DNA from: Ochotona curzoniae | Lineage: Eukaryota; Chordata; Mammalia; Lagomorpha; Ochotonidae | Reading direction: 5' to 3' | NCBI RefSeq assembly: GCF_017591425.1 | Contig: NW_024464918.1 | Span: forward strand, 8,306,001 to 8,370,000 | Length of the DNA: 64,000 bases | Shown here: in pieces, positions 24,135-36,469 of the stretch | Numbering within the stretch: position 1 is the stretch's first letter | Layout of the letters: each line of letters begins with the position of its first letter | The notes under the pieces: generated by a model | Seen by the model: only the letters and a program-made list of their open reading frames with translations | What the model was told of the DNA's origin: nothing | Databases searched by the model: none | Made by a program: the position numbers and the translations under genes

Positions 24135-24435
24135 AGGCAGTCCTAAAACAAGCCTTGATGTCAACTGTATAAAGCATGCTTTTTAAATCCGTGTCTTCAT
24201 GGGATATTATCACTTAAGCAGCCACACACCTACCTTAGACTAAAGGCAGTTAGGACACAGAAATGCTCAGAAATAAAGGGTAAGCACAAAAATAAGGCCA
24301 CAATAAGTATCTCACAGTTTACAAAATTCACTTGCAGGACTCCATTCTGTAAGCCCCTGATAGAATCTTGTTATCCTTGTTTCAGATGCCATTGTAAAAG
24401 CGCTGCTGCTTGTTTTTTCTAACCCAGGGAATATT
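24135..24435. other. AT-rich sequence, no gene seen
   Basis: No gene or repeat is recognised. Confidence 0.5.
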
Positions 24436-24439
24436 AGAA

Positions 24440-24672
24440 GCTCCACATTGTGCCTTCAGGAAAAGTTTCCGACAGTTGTCTAAAGCCTTGGGACCTTACA
24501 CCTGCATGGGAGACCTGGAAGAGGCTTCTGACTCCTTAGCAGCAGATCAGCTCAACTCTGGCCATTGTGGCCACTTGGGGAGTGAACCTAAGGAAGGAAG
24601 ATCTTCCTTTCTGTCTCTTTCTCTCTCAGTATATTTGCCTTTCCAATAAAAATAGTAGATCTCTAAAAAAGA
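24440..24672 (+). repeat. C-type SINE lacking its 5' end
   Basis: It begins within the body ('aaagccttgggaccttacac') and continues through 'acttggggagtgaacc', 'ggaagatcttcctttc' and a tail with CCAATAAAAATAG. The first 80 or so bases with the A and B boxes are absent or unrecognisable. Confidence 0.82.
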
Positions 24673-24717
24673 AAAATATTGTGTTTTACTCTGCAATCAA
24701 AAATTAAAGAATCTGAA

Positions 24718-25020
24718 GGGGATGGGCATTGGAAAGAATGGCTAAAGGAGCCAACTGGGACACTTGCATTCAGTATCTCAATGTCATGGTTAAAGTCCTG
24801 TCTTTATCCAGTTTCCTTGTAAGACACACCCTGTGATATAATAGGTGATGGTTCAAATGCTGGGACCCTGTCACCCAAATGGATACCTGCGTGGCATTGC
24901 AGTCTTATATCCCAACCCTGTCTATTGAGGCATTGGAGGAAGGAATCAGTGGATGATAATAGTTCTCTTTCTCTTCCTCCCTTTCAAATAAAAATAGATA
25001 AATAAATTAGTTTTAAAAAA
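24718..25020 (+). repeat. Old C-type SINE
   Basis: Diverged blocks include 'gttaaagtcctgtctttatc', 'gatggttcaaatgctgggac' and the tail 'tcaaataaaaatagataaat'. It lies directly behind the previous SINE in the same orientation. Confidence 0.68.
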
Positions 25021-25024
25021 TCAG

Positions 25025-26425
25025 TGTTTCTTCTGGCATGAATTCAGTGATTTATTTTCAATACATAAAAAATTTAGCCAGTTCTTTGTGTTCAGCTGAG
25101 AGGATTCTGTCCCCCTGCACAAAAGCATATCATGAAAAACCCTGTAATCACAGCCACTTCCAGCAACCAGAGTATGTGCTTACTAGTAAGAATTTTGTTC
25201 GGGACTGCATGGTATTTGAATTGGTGACTATTTTTGTTGTTTAGAAAAAGACGAACTATTTTCTTCAGTGAAGGTGGAAGAATACCAACACAAAACAGAT
25301 CACTGTGTATATAATTTGCATCATAAAAATGTCCCCATTTAAAGCTTAACCGAGGTTCCAATTTCTCCCTCTGCAAACCAAAGTCCATTTTAAATAAAGA
25401 ATAGATCTCTGTGCTCACTGGCTCCATCCAAACATGCTAGCCCCAATGTGCATACCCTGCCCCAATGTGCACACCCTCATGTCAGCCAAGACAGGTGTAG
25501 CTAAGCCTAAAATTTTCTCTAAAAATACTCCTCAGTTGCTCATGGCCTCAAGATTGTGAGTCATTTGATTTTTTAAGCAGATTTTCACTATTAAGAAATG
25601 CAAATATTGACTATGAAAAAACATGGAAGCATTAATACCATTTAAATTTACACAGTGTTTGGCAATATGAAATGAATCATTCAGGGCATCTTAGGCTATT
25701 TCTTCATAACATCCTCGTAATAAATGTTAAAATTACTATATCTTATTCTAAACCCAAATAAATCCTAGGTTATATAAAAATGAATGGTCACAGAGCCATT
25801 AAAAAATGGACCAAGGTAAAATAGGATATTCAAATCTGAATCCAAAGATTTGATTATAACTCAATGAGAGTCTTGCAAATTCCATTTTATTGTAAATTTC
25901 TATTAATGAAAAGAAAGTGCAAACACTTTAGTTCATAAAACTGTTTTACATTCCTCAGTATCAAAGCATATTTAAACCATCTCAGCTATATTATACATTT
26001 ATTTCCTCCATCAAAATTTACTAACAACTCCAAATTTAATAAATAAATAAATAAAATCACAGATAAAAGAAAAACTTAAGAGGCAGATTCATTAGTGGAA
26101 TTCATGTCAGTGTTATGGTTTTCTTTCAAGAAGAATCTGTAGTCTGCCATTATTCCACAATTAGAACAATGAATAATTTATGAATTCCTTGCAATGTTGA
26201 GAGTAGAACTAATACATTATAATGGCTTTGATGGACTTTCTGCTCTCTAGTATTTCTGACTTGTAACTTTGCCCCCTTTGGGGGATTTCGGGTTTTTAAG
26301 ATCGTCGGTGGCAATACAACCCTGTGACTGGCATCACTTTCTTTACTGCTACTTCACTGTTTGTGATTCAGAGTTGGGTATTAGATTAAGGAGCTGCAGG
26401 AATTCCTCTTTCCTAACTTATTCAC
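25025..26425. other. AT-rich sequence, no gene seen
   Basis: An (AAAT)n run lies at about 26038-26056. The 111-codon minus frame at 25092-25427 has no domain I recognise. No other feature is supported. Confidence 0.5.
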
Positions 26426-26427
26426 TT

Positions 26428-26800
26428 AAAAAATGAAGATTCCAGGCCTGGTGCGGTGGCGCAAGTGGTTAAGGTCCTCGCCTTGTACTCCCAGGATCCC
26501 ATATGGGCACCGGTTCTAATTCCAGCAGCCCCGCTTTCTTTCCAGCTCCCTGCCTGTGGCCCGGGAAAGCAGTCGAGGACGGCCCAAAGCCTTGGGACCC
26601 TGCACCTGCATGGGAGACCCAGAAGAGGCTCCTGGCTTGGGATTGGCATAGCATCGGCTGTTGCGCTCACTTGGGGAGTGAATCATCGGACGGAAGATCT
26701 TCCTCTCTGTCTCTCCTCTCTGTATATCCGCCTTTCCAATAAAATAATAATAATAATAATAAATCCTAAAAAAATAAAAAAATAAAAAATGAAGATTCCA
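26428..26800 (+). repeat. Young full-length C-type SINE (subfamily A) with 17-bp target duplication
   Basis: The element spans 26445-26783. The duplication AAAAAATGAAGATTCCA is perfect at 26428-26444 and 26784-26800. A and B boxes are intact. The tail holds an (AAT)n run. Frames of up to 155 codons across it are repeat-derived. Confidence 0.97.
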
Positions 26801-26844
26801 TCTTTTACTGAAGATGACTGTATTCATGAGATACATTGTTCTGC

Positions 26845-26918
26845 ATTTAGCACAGGCACTGGCATGCAGTAAGTACTCTACAAATACTGTTTTGAATGAA
26901 TTGTGTATTTTGTAATAA
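26845..26918 (+). repeat. L2 3' end fragment
   Basis: 'ggcactggcatgcagtaagt' then 'actctacaaatactgttttg' and 'aatgaattg' match the L2 end 'gtgcctggcacatagtaggtgctcaataaatatttgttgaatgaat'-like order, in short diverged form. Confidence 0.5.
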
Positions 26919-27239
26919 TTCACGGTGTCTGGACTCACATTGCTACAAATAGTAATAAAAAAAAAACTAGGCACACGAGCCACATCTGTACATTAGATGG
27001 AAAACTGTATATTAGATGCAAAGGAAAACCATACATTAAAACAATCATTATTCTCCCTGTCCCCACTTTGAAGTAGATCTTGGTTTATGCTCTCTCATAA
27101 AGGAAAGCCATCTGTGAAACATGAAAAGTAACGAGAGAAGTTGATTTCTGACCTTAACCCTACCAAGGACTTCAATATAGTTGACTGGCGTCCACTACAT
27201 TTGCCATGTGACTGTTCACTGTTTCATTTAAACAGAAAG

Positions 27240-27243
<4 letters not shown>

Positions 27244-27275
<32 letters not shown>
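27244..27275. repeat. (GT)16 microsatellite
   Basis: An uninterrupted GT dinucleotide run of about 32 bases. It is likely polymorphic in length. Confidence 0.97.
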
Positions 27276-27277
<2 letters not shown>

Positions 27278-27395
27278 AAACTCAAAGCAAACAATCCAGC
27301 ATGGGATTGGCTGTAAAAAATAGTACGAGGCTTAAATGGTAGTTTGACAATCCTAAACGTGAATCCTTAAAAGGCTCCTTTACATATTGGCCTAT

Positions 27396-27424
27396 AATTA
27401 TTATTATTATTATTATTATTATTT
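27396..27424. repeat. (ATT)n microsatellite
   Basis: About nine uninterrupted ATT units. Confidence 0.95.
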
Positions 27425-27654
27425 TCACTGTTACAAAAGACAATCATCCTTTGTCCCTGGATTTTAAGAATGAGACACAAATGCAGCAAAGACAACACAA
27501 ATGACCTTGTTTAATCCAGCCTAGACTTGTTTATACAAAGTCAATTGCCAGAGTTTAGTGCCACTAAATCCTTAATTCCTTATGCCACTGAGGTGGATGT
27601 TTCCTGTGCACTTTCACATAAATGCTGTTTCAACTTGTTATTAGTGTTTTTAAA

Positions 27655-27985
27655 GAATTAACATGCTCATCTGAAAAACACAGTGACAAGGAGTAGGAGA
27701 TAGACAGTGGGTAAAGATAGAGAGGAGACTTCAATCTGATGGCTCAATAAATACTTGTGAGATCTGAGACTGAGTCAGGCTAATGCCAGGAGCTAAGAAC
27801 GCCATCTGGGGCACTCACCTGGATGACAGGATCTAAAGTATTGACCATTACTCACCATCTCACCCTATACTACAGGCACAATAGCAGGGGGCTAGACTGG
27901 AAGCAGAGATATTAGAACGCCATTCCAAGCACTAAGATGATGTGTTGGGTGGCTTAATATTTTGTGCTGCCACACTGATGGCCTA
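27655..27985 (-). repeat. Old C-type SINE
   Basis: The tail end is weak. The body shows 'aatctgatggctcaataaat', 'tgccaggagctaagaac' and 'ggctagactggaagcagaga', and the 5' end is 'gtggcttaatattttgtgct'. This is the older lagomorph variety on the minus strand. Confidence 0.62.
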
Positions 27986-28179
27986 ATAATAAATTTTCCA
28001 AAAATAACATGCATATATACATATAAATTAATGGATTAATTGATTGATTTTAAATCAGAACTTCTAACATCACAACCTAAAATCTTCTTGCTATCCTATA
28101 ATCAGATCATTAGACAACAGGTATATTAGAGAAATTTCATTAACAGTGACTTTCAGTCACATATTAAAAAACAAATAAG

Positions 28180-29720
28180 TAACAGCATGATGTGAAACCA
28201 AACTAAAGGTAAGTGTATAAGACAAAAAAAAAGGCTAGAGAGCCCAGAAATAAACACTCACATGTCGAGTTAATTGATTTTCAACTAACATGCCCACAAC
28301 AAAGTAGAAAGTACAGTTGTTTCAACAAAACATGATGGCAAACTGGATCTCTAGCAAAGGAAGAATGCTAGCTTCTCAACACATATAATATGCAAACACT
28401 AACTCTGGGTGTATCAAAAATGTAAACATAGAGCTAAAACTTTAAAATGTGTAGAAGGACATATAAGGGGAAAATATACATGACACTTGATTGGCAGTGA
28501 TTTCTTGGACATGACACCAAAAGAAAAGCAACAGGGTAAGAAGTGATGGTTCAGTGGCTAAATCCTCAACTTGCATGCAGTGGAATCCAATACGCATACT
28601 GGTTTGTGTACTGGCTGCTCTACTTCACATTCAGCTCCCTGCTTGTGGCCTGGGAAAGCAGTGGAGGACAGTCCAAACCCTTGGGAACCTGCACCTGTGT
28701 GGAAGGCCAGAAGAAGCTCCTGAATTTTGGCTTCTGGCTTTAGACAGGCTCAACTCCAGCTATTGTGATCAACTTAGGAATGAACCAGTGGACAAAAGAT
28801 CTTTTTCTCAACATGTTTTTTTCTGTAAATCTGCCTTTTTAACAAAACAATAAAGAAATATTTTTTTAAATAACAAGCAACAATGGAAAAAATAGATATA
28901 GTAACCATGGTCAAAATCAACACCTTTGCACCAATCATTAGAGCAATCAAATCAAAATCATAATAAGCTCACTCTTCCTAAACATTAGGGTAGTTGTTAC
29001 AAAAACAAACAAGAAAAACTCACAAAGAAAGAGGCACTGACAATGATATGGGGAAAATAAAGTCTTGCATGCTGTTGGTAAGAACACACAATGATAAGGC
29101 TCCTGCAAAAAAATGCTAAGGTGGCTCCTGACATAAAGTAAATGTAAGAGAGACAATTTAATCCAAAAATTTCACTTTGGAGTACATATTCAAGAAAGAC
29201 GAAATTTATGAAATTAAATGGATACTGAAAATTGTGTGATTTCAGTAATATTTTTGAGGCAATAAAAACAATTTACATATCTACTGACAGATAAGTGAAT
29301 AAAAAATATATGTAACAGTACAAAAAGTCATTCTTTTTAAAAACAGGAAGGGAATTCTGACACATGCAAGGACTTGAGGCATAAAAACACTCTTAAAGTA
29401 AAATAACTCTGTCATAAACGAATAAGTAATGCTTTACTTATGAAGCATCTGGAATAGTCAAATTCACACAAACATAAAGTGGAAGAATGGCTACTAGGTA
29501 TTTAGGGTAATATGGAGGTAGCAATTAATGGGCGATTGATTTATGTATGTGAGGATGGAAGAGTTTTGGAGATCAATGAATGGTACTAAAGACTGCCCCC
29601 CAATGGCTATATTTATTTGTAAGAAAATTCACACCTAAGTAGTAGTTTTTAAAATGGAAAATTTTGTGTTTCATGTATTTTAACACAACAACTCATCTAA
29701 GCAAATAAAAACCTTTCAAA
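28180..29720 (+). mobile_element. L1 3' end (ORF2 C-terminus and 3' UTR), split by a SINE
   Basis: 'gagagcccagaaataaacac', 'tggatctctagcaaaggaag' and 'gacatgacaccaaaagaaaa' match the L1 ORF2 C-terminal text 'agagcccagaaataaaccc...gatatgacaccaaaagcac'. After the SINE, 'ttgcatgctgttggtaagaa' and 'gagttttggagatcaatgaa' match the last part of ORF2 and the 3' UTR. Many stops and indels make it a fossil. Confidence 0.72.
28536..28868 (+). repeat. C-type SINE inserted into the L1 fragment
   Basis: 'cattcagctccctgcttgtg', 'gcctgggaaagcagtggagg' and 'accctgcacctgtgtgg'-like text are clear. The tail reads AACAAAACAATAAAGAAATATTTT. L1 homology stops at its left edge and resumes after it. Confidence 0.85.
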
Positions 29721-29724
29721 CATT

Positions 29725-32390
29725 TCAGGACAGTGTATCTTCTGAATCATCAAACTGAACACTGAGCTGCTCTCACCAGGTAAGTCTGTGATGGCTAACA
29801 CACGAGCAAGAGTGAAGAAGAAGCAAGGTTGTACTTCCTGTTTGTTGTTCCCAGAAAGATCTATTATCAAAGGTCAGACGATTTTAAATTGTTTTCCACT
29901 TGTAAAAAAAAAGTGAAATATGTTTTTCATAAACAGTGAAATAACATGAAACTGATCATCCTAAGAGCCTAATATTTTTAGTCAAATACCTTTACTCCTC
30001 ATAACAATGAACTCATTCAACATAAAATCTTCATTTGCTAACTAACACAATATTCTGCTGTCTGATTCAATCAGAATACTGGCTGCTTATGTCATCAGAA
30101 TATTCTTACATACTTTCATATCACCACTTACCAAAGAAACTAGAATCAGTGAGCAGGGATTCCCTGAGAATATGGAAAAAAGAATAGTACACATTGGTGT
30201 ATGTCAACAGATTGGAAAATTCAATCCAGACACATAATAGGTGCTAAGCGATGCCACCTGGTTGAATGAATTGCACAAGGACCTGAAATGCCAATTATTC
30301 ACGAGATAAGACCTCACGAAGAATTAAGTTTTCTGAAAATTTATTTATAACTGGGGATTTAATACAATAGAAAAACTGGATATACATAGCTAGTTAAATA
30401 AAGAATAAGATAAATAAATGAATAATTGTATTATAGCCATGTGTGTTTAAATACTTAAAGGGTTCATCTACCATTCTCTTTACATTCTTAACCTCTTCTT
30501 GGAGTTGTGTATAATGTACCCTTTTGTAGCACGTTCCAGGGGACACCAAGTTAAGTGTCTCCCTTGAGCCCAATTACACTCTCTTCCAAATAGAAGCCCT
30601 GTGCTCTCATGAAATCGTAGAATCTCAGAGGAATAGCAGCTGCAGAAGCAGCTGTAATGCTGAATAGAACCTTAAGTAAATAGCCTATAAGGCCAGTGAA
30701 CAATGAATTACAATAAACCAACTATAATTAGTAATAACAGCCTTAAAATAACTGTACTCATGAGATAGTATTGGTCACATCCTTGCTGTGTTCTGGAAAT
30801 AATAGAATCGTTTTTTCACCCAATGTAACTACAATGGTAATTAAAAGCTGATTTAGGATCAAAGGCAACCTCAAGGTTACAAATGTAAGTTGCTAGCTCT
30901 GAAAGCGTAGGAGCCTTTTCATATTCACATATTCAGTTTTTAAAAGTGGGAAGGGGTATTTGGAGACTCTAAAAAAAACTGCACAAAATCAACTGATAAG
31001 TGAAGCAAATTAGTCAATCAATACAAAATATTTTTATGCTTAAAACATTTTGAGGAAGGCGATAGTCAAGTCAGCATGAGAAAGTGGCTGATTATAATGT
31101 GATTTTTATCTAGACAGGGTAAGTTTTAATTGCTAATCTCCATGATATAAGATGTGAAAGAAATTTGGAAATGGTGGTGCATAATGTAAGCAAAATAACT
31201 GGATGATATTTCCCACAGTGCCCAAAAATAGCTAGAAACTCAGCAGACCTTAACAAATCTCACCTGTCATCTTATTGAAAATATTTATCACTGCATATTT
31301 CTAACTCTTTCATAATTACTTATTACGATAGGTTAAAAACATGTCTGGATGATGAAACCAACATGTAGACAGACAGAACTACAGCACTGTTGCATTAAGA
31401 ATTGATCACAATTATCAAGGGCAATGTGAAAAACTAAATGTCTTAAATTTGGTTCTTTGAGAAGAGAATAATGTTGCATAAACAGGAATTCTTCAAGGAA
31501 TACACAGCTTGATCCCATGTCGTCTGCACTGGTGACAGTAAGCAAAGAAAGATGGGCTTGCACTTGCAGAAGTTAGAGTACACTACCCCGAACAATGCCA
31601 AGGACAGTTGTACAATGACAAGAATTCATGGGTTATAAGAGGAATTCTATGTACCCCAAAAGATCACAAGTCAGATTTAAGTCAGTCTGCGCAGTTCAGA
31701 GTTGTTGATGTAAGACAGATCCCGGAAGAGGAGCTGGTGATGTGGTAGAAAGCAAAGGCAAAATGGTGCCTAGGGGTTAGAGAGTTGGAGCTTACTGATT
31801 TTGTGAAGAAATTTTCATGCTAAAAATGGTATTACACATTGAAGAACTTTTATGCAGCCACAAGCAAGGCACACTGAGTATGTGTTGGTTCAGTTAGGCA
31901 GAAACAACATGTCAACGACATTCCCTCCTCAGAATTCTTTCATGAGCTGAAACATGGGCCCAGAATGCCTCTACACTCAGTATCCCATGAGAGAAGGAAT
32001 TATTTGTCATTCTAAGGCAGAGGGAAGAAACTAATCTTTATTAATCTCTTTGTTCATAGAATATTAAGTTTCTTTTCAGTTACAGTTGTTTAATAAAAAC
32101 TGAATAACTCAAAATATGAAGAGAATCACAAATTATGACAGATGATATAACAAGGCTGTAATTTATTCTTCAATTTGTTTAAAACACTGAGTACTCATCA
32201 AAGGCCAAGTTTTTTTTTCCCCTCTTTTTTCCTGATTCCTAAGGCTAAGCTCAAGACTGAGAAAAATTATTTGATTTCATGACATGTGCATGCTCGTGGG
32301 ATCAAAATTTATCACAGTAAACTTATTAAATTGGTTAGCAAAAATTACAGCCAGTGAGAAAAGCTTCTATAGAGGTAAGAAAAGCAATGT
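29725..32390. other. AT-rich sequence, no gene seen
   Basis: A weak L2-end match occurs at about 30225-30280 ('cacataataggtgctaagcg' and 'ggttgaatgaattg'). Otherwise no gene or repeat is recognised. The 76-codon minus frame at 31333-31563 has no domain. Confidence 0.5.
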
Positions 32391-32394
32391 ATCA

Positions 32395-32765
32395 AAAAAA
32401 GAATACCTGCTTGGGTTGTGTTTATCACAGCTCCATTTACAATACAGAAGACATGCAAAGCAACCAAGGTTTTTTCACATGAGAAAAAATGCAATATATT
32501 TACACATAATGGAATACTATTCAGCAATAATAACATTATGAAATATTTTCATTTGCAGAAAAAGGGATGGATATGGAGGACATCAAGACAAGTGAAGCGT
32601 GCCAGTGACACAAAGAGAAAGGCTGAATTTTCTCCTTCCATACACGGAATCCAAGTAACCAAAACAACAAAAACCTCAGCAAGCAGGACTCCATTGGAAC
32701 AGAGAACATTATTTATGAGAAACAGGAAGGAGTGAGAGAGATAGAGAAGTTTTATTTCCATTTGC
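32395..32765 (+). mobile_element. L1 3' end fragment (ORF2 C-terminus)
   Basis: 'catttacaatacagaagaca', 'cacataatggaatactattc', 'agcaataataac', 'catttgcagaaaaaggga' and 'tggatatggaggacatc' match the conserved L1 text 'atttacaatagccaagac...acaatggaatactattcagcc...catttgcagcaaaatggatg'. Frames of 85-105 codons here come from dead ORF2. Confidence 0.82.
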
Positions 32766-32769
32766 ATGA

Positions 32770-33630
32770 AGACTACAAGCATTCACAGGAAGAGAAAATT
32801 GCCCATTTTCCAATACGATCCTTTGATTTGAATTGTATTTATATCATAATTTACCTCTACTTCCCATCTTATCATGCAACTGTTTTGATTTATATATGTA
32901 CACACACAAAAAAAAGAAATGGAACTAAAAGAAAATGTGCATTTTCCATGGCTACTTTTTGAAGCTGCCGTATACTGCTCCAAAAGCAGTAATTTTCTAT
33001 TAACCAGCATCAAACATTTCTCTGCCTCAGATTAATTTTACGCCTGAACTCCAAAGGAAACCCTTCTAATGATATTCTGTTTGATGTCAAAAAACATACT
33101 GTTTTAATTCATTCCAGCTGTGACAACTTGCCATCACTTCTCTTCCCTATGAAGGCATGCCTTCTGCTGATGATCACCTGACGGCTGACACTGGGTCATG
33201 AACTGTCATAAACTGACTTGTGTCACTGGTTTCTCACCTCGACCTGTGGGCCTCTTTCATTTTTTAGGCTGAACGTGTGATTTCTGACTGCTGACCTAAG
33301 CTTTTCTCATTAGCAGGCACTGATGAGAACTCTGGCTAAACGAGAAAGAGAATACCTTGTCTCAACCCTACCTCTGGGAACTATGTGTTTCTAAGCCATA
33401 AATACATCCCAAACAAGTGTAACCAAAACATCTTGAAGTATATCTAATTGCTCTAGAATTGCTCTTAGCACTTGCATCCAATACATTTCCATCTTTTTCA
33501 CTGTACTTTCTAGAGTCACAGAAATAATGGGAATATCTAACAATCTATATATTATCTTTTAGGACCTATTATAGTCTTTCTGGTTTTAATTTAATATTTC
33601 TAGCAAAATCTTCAGACAATTTTAATTTTA
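32770..33630. other. AT-rich sequence, no gene seen
   Basis: No gene or repeat is recognised. The more GC-rich segment at 33140-33260 was examined and not identified. Confidence 0.5.
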
Positions 33631-33634
33631 CTCC

Positions 33635-33722
33635 ATTTTATGGATTGGTATCTAGAATTTGAAGATGGTAAATAACTGACAAAAATTGTATAATACAGCT
33701 GGGAAATTTTAACATGAACAAT
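33635..33722 (+). repeat. MIR fragment
   Basis: 'ccattttatggattggtatc', 'ggtaaataactgac' and 'atacagctgggaaatt' follow MIR 'ccattttacagatgag...gttaagtaacttgcc...cacagctgggaag'. Confidence 0.5.
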
Positions 33723-33724
33723 CA

Positions 33725-36345
33725 TCTTAGGCCTGTATTTTCCTAAAATCCCCAACACAAGCTATGAGATTGGATGTCTCCTTCAAGGTATAAACAATTA
33801 TTTATTTTTGGGTCTAAAAATCTCAGCTCACTTCAAAATAATAGAACAGGATATTTTAAGTGAAAAGTCTTCACGAATGGGTTGAAAATTCTTATATACC
33901 ATTTTATCTACACAAAAAGATTTAAAATATTAACAACCACATTAATTTTCTCCATGGATCATTTTGGGACTGACAGAATATGAAACAGTAGGCAAACCAT
34001 TCAAAATATAAAATACTGATCGTCTAAAACTCAAGCTTACACTTTGATATACATACCTGAATTTCAGTCTCATAAATAACTCTTTGCACTCTTTGCTCTC
34101 CTTAGTAAACTATCCTTTTCTTTCTGTCTAAATACGAGAGAGAGACATGCATTTCCAAACAAGAAGTAAAAATTGCAGAATATTGAAAATTCTGCGTCAA
34201 GGCGAGAAAACCTACTTGCTTTAATAATTCAAACCTCCGCCTTGATAGGTGGGTCTCATAACTGCAATAAGAATTTAGGAAACATGATACTGCCTTCCCT
34301 AGGGAGCACGTTCCCCTTCCGTGCCAATCCGAACGCCTTCTTCTTTGTCTTCAATGGATCAATAATATTGAAACTTCCAAAGCATGTACAAAACAGAGGA
34401 CTCCATTTCAAAATTCATTCTTCAACTCATCAATTTCTCCGTCCCTCTGACCATACCTTACATGTATCTGATATCAATGGTTCTTTTTCTAAGTCTTTTA
34501 TATTACAGCAATTTCCTTAGGGAACAACACTTTCTTCAGTAAGTAAAATGCTATTTGAGAATCATCCAATTTTTTTTTTTTGGTAACTACCCATTCTATC
34601 CCCCAAATCCCATAGACTTCTTATTTTACAGAGCTATATATCAACTTTATCATAAATTTATTCTCTTTAGGTATGAACAAGAAAAATCGAAATGAATGAA
34701 CTGACCTTGGAAGCCAAAGGGAAAGAAAAAACCAAAAACACTCAAGAAGCTATAAGGCTGTAGAAAGTGTATATGCACACAAGCAAGCCTTTTTGCATTC
34801 TAAATAACATTTAAAAGATAAAAAATGTTATCAAACCTCAACAAAAAGATTCTAATCTTTCATGTCATATATCAGAAGTTCAAATTCTTAAGTATTTATT
34901 CCAAAGCAAGGTGAGTTATAATAGCAAATAAGTTCCTTATATTTGTACGATTTTTCTTACAATTTTGATACATCAGTGTTATCACATTACCTTAAGAAAA
35001 CCCATTTGGACAAATCTAATGCAATTTGCAACTTCCCTTAGTACTTTGCTATGGCTTTACTCATTAAAGAAAACTATAAATAACATTAAATGTGCAAACA
35101 AAACCAACCACTTACTCTGTAGAGCAAAGGTACCCATGAGGATGGCAAATGCAGTTAAGCTTTGAAAAAACACATAATTAACTATAGCTTGGAACTTCTC
35201 CAAAATTCCATTCACCTACTGCCTCACACGTAGGCTGGAACATGCTGGGTAACAGGAGGAACTCCCAGGGTGAGAGCCACCAGCTCTCAGACATTCAGCC
35301 TCATTAGAACACATCAGGTCTTCCTCCAAAATGGACACCCTTTCTTTAGAGCCATAGATACAACAAAGGAAACGTGTATACTGACAAAAAAGACATGACA
35401 GGATGGTGGTTGAGAACTGAAAGAAAAAGGTAACATTAGGGAAAAATGTGGACCCATAAAACTGATATTTGATGGAGCTGTAGACAGTAGATTTTATATC
35501 AAGTTCTATTTACAGATATCCATACAATTTTGAAGGAAATACCTTATTTCATTAATTCACTCAAGGATTTACACAATTTTGTTTAAGTACTTACACAAGT
35601 CAGAAACTTGGATTAAAAATGACAAAGAGAATAAGACACTGCCTTTATCAGTAAGCAATTTAGGAAGTAGAGATTAAATCCATATTTATTCTAAAGTGGT
35701 AAATTGAGAGTGTAACAAGGAAGCTAGATAACTAACTTGGATTGGAAAGAGGGAGGAGAGCTTTTTGTTTTACGAACACAAGCCTTTTTGTAGCAGTTTT
35801 TTTTTTAATTTATTAAACTGTAAGAAAGTTTAAGATCCTAACTAAAAACAAAAAAAATATCAAATAAGGCTACTATTGATTTGCATGTTCACTTGGAAAC
35901 AAGCATTCACAGATGTTTTGACAACTACGGAGCAAAAACTACAACACATATTGTGTCATTCTTAGGGATTACTTACAGAAAGGCTTCAACCCAGGACTTC
36001 TCTCCAAACAGCACACAGAGTCCTCCAGATGTCTTTGTTGAATCTAGAAGACAGGAACAGCATTGGTTAAAGCCATAGGATTATGCCACAAAGGTAGCAC
36101 TGAGAATAAATGACAGAAAATATCCACACCAGGAAGATCTGCCAGAGACCATAGAGAAAGGCCAAGGATAGAGATGGATTAACGGGTTTATCTCAGAAGT
36201 GACAGGTTTCTGCATTTCAGAAGCATCATGCTAGAATGGGTGTGGGAAGAGCTTTGCAGGAATACAACCGATACCCTTATTCACTAAGAAAGCCTGCATT
36301 TCTTTTTTATCTAAGCCCAGTTTGGAAACCCTAGATTAACCTGAT
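33725..36345. other. AT-rich sequence, no gene seen
   Basis: The 115-codon plus frame at 34173-34520 shows no domain and no conserved motif. No repeat family is recognised over 2.6 kb. Confidence 0.5.
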
Positions 36346-36349
36346 GCTA

Positions 36350-36466
36350 CTAGTCTTTCTTCAGTCTCTGTTTCTGCCTCAGCCAGGGCTTGATCAGATT
36401 CTGAAACACAATGACTGTCACCGCAATGATGAACAAACATGATATAGCAGGAATGAGGACATGCAT
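36350..36466 (-). other. 38-codon ORF for a predicted single-pass membrane peptide (unproven)
   Basis: ATG at 36466-36464 is preceded by an A at -3 and the frame ends at TAG (36352-36350). The product has a short hydrophobic start (MHVLIPAISC), a transmembrane-like core (LFIIAVTVIVF) and a strongly basic tail (PWLRQKQRLKKD). That layout fits a small single-pass membrane protein or the last exon of a receptor. I do not recognise it as a known micropeptide. In AT-rich DNA, short hydrophobic frames arise by chance, so this is a candidate only. Confidence 0.15.
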
Positions 36467-36469
36467 TTT

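Larger units (their letters stand above)
26925..27650. other. AT-rich sequence, no gene seen
   Basis: Apart from the two microsatellites listed at 27244 and 27396, nothing is recognised. Confidence 0.5.

Noticed and set aside
26516..26983. 155-codon minus-strand frame
   Set aside because: About half is the complement of a young SINE and the rest includes an (AAT)n poly-Tyr run. It is not a gene.
32418..32735. 105-codon plus-strand frame as a gene
   Set aside because: It matches the decayed C-terminus of L1 ORF2 and its 3' UTR in another frame.
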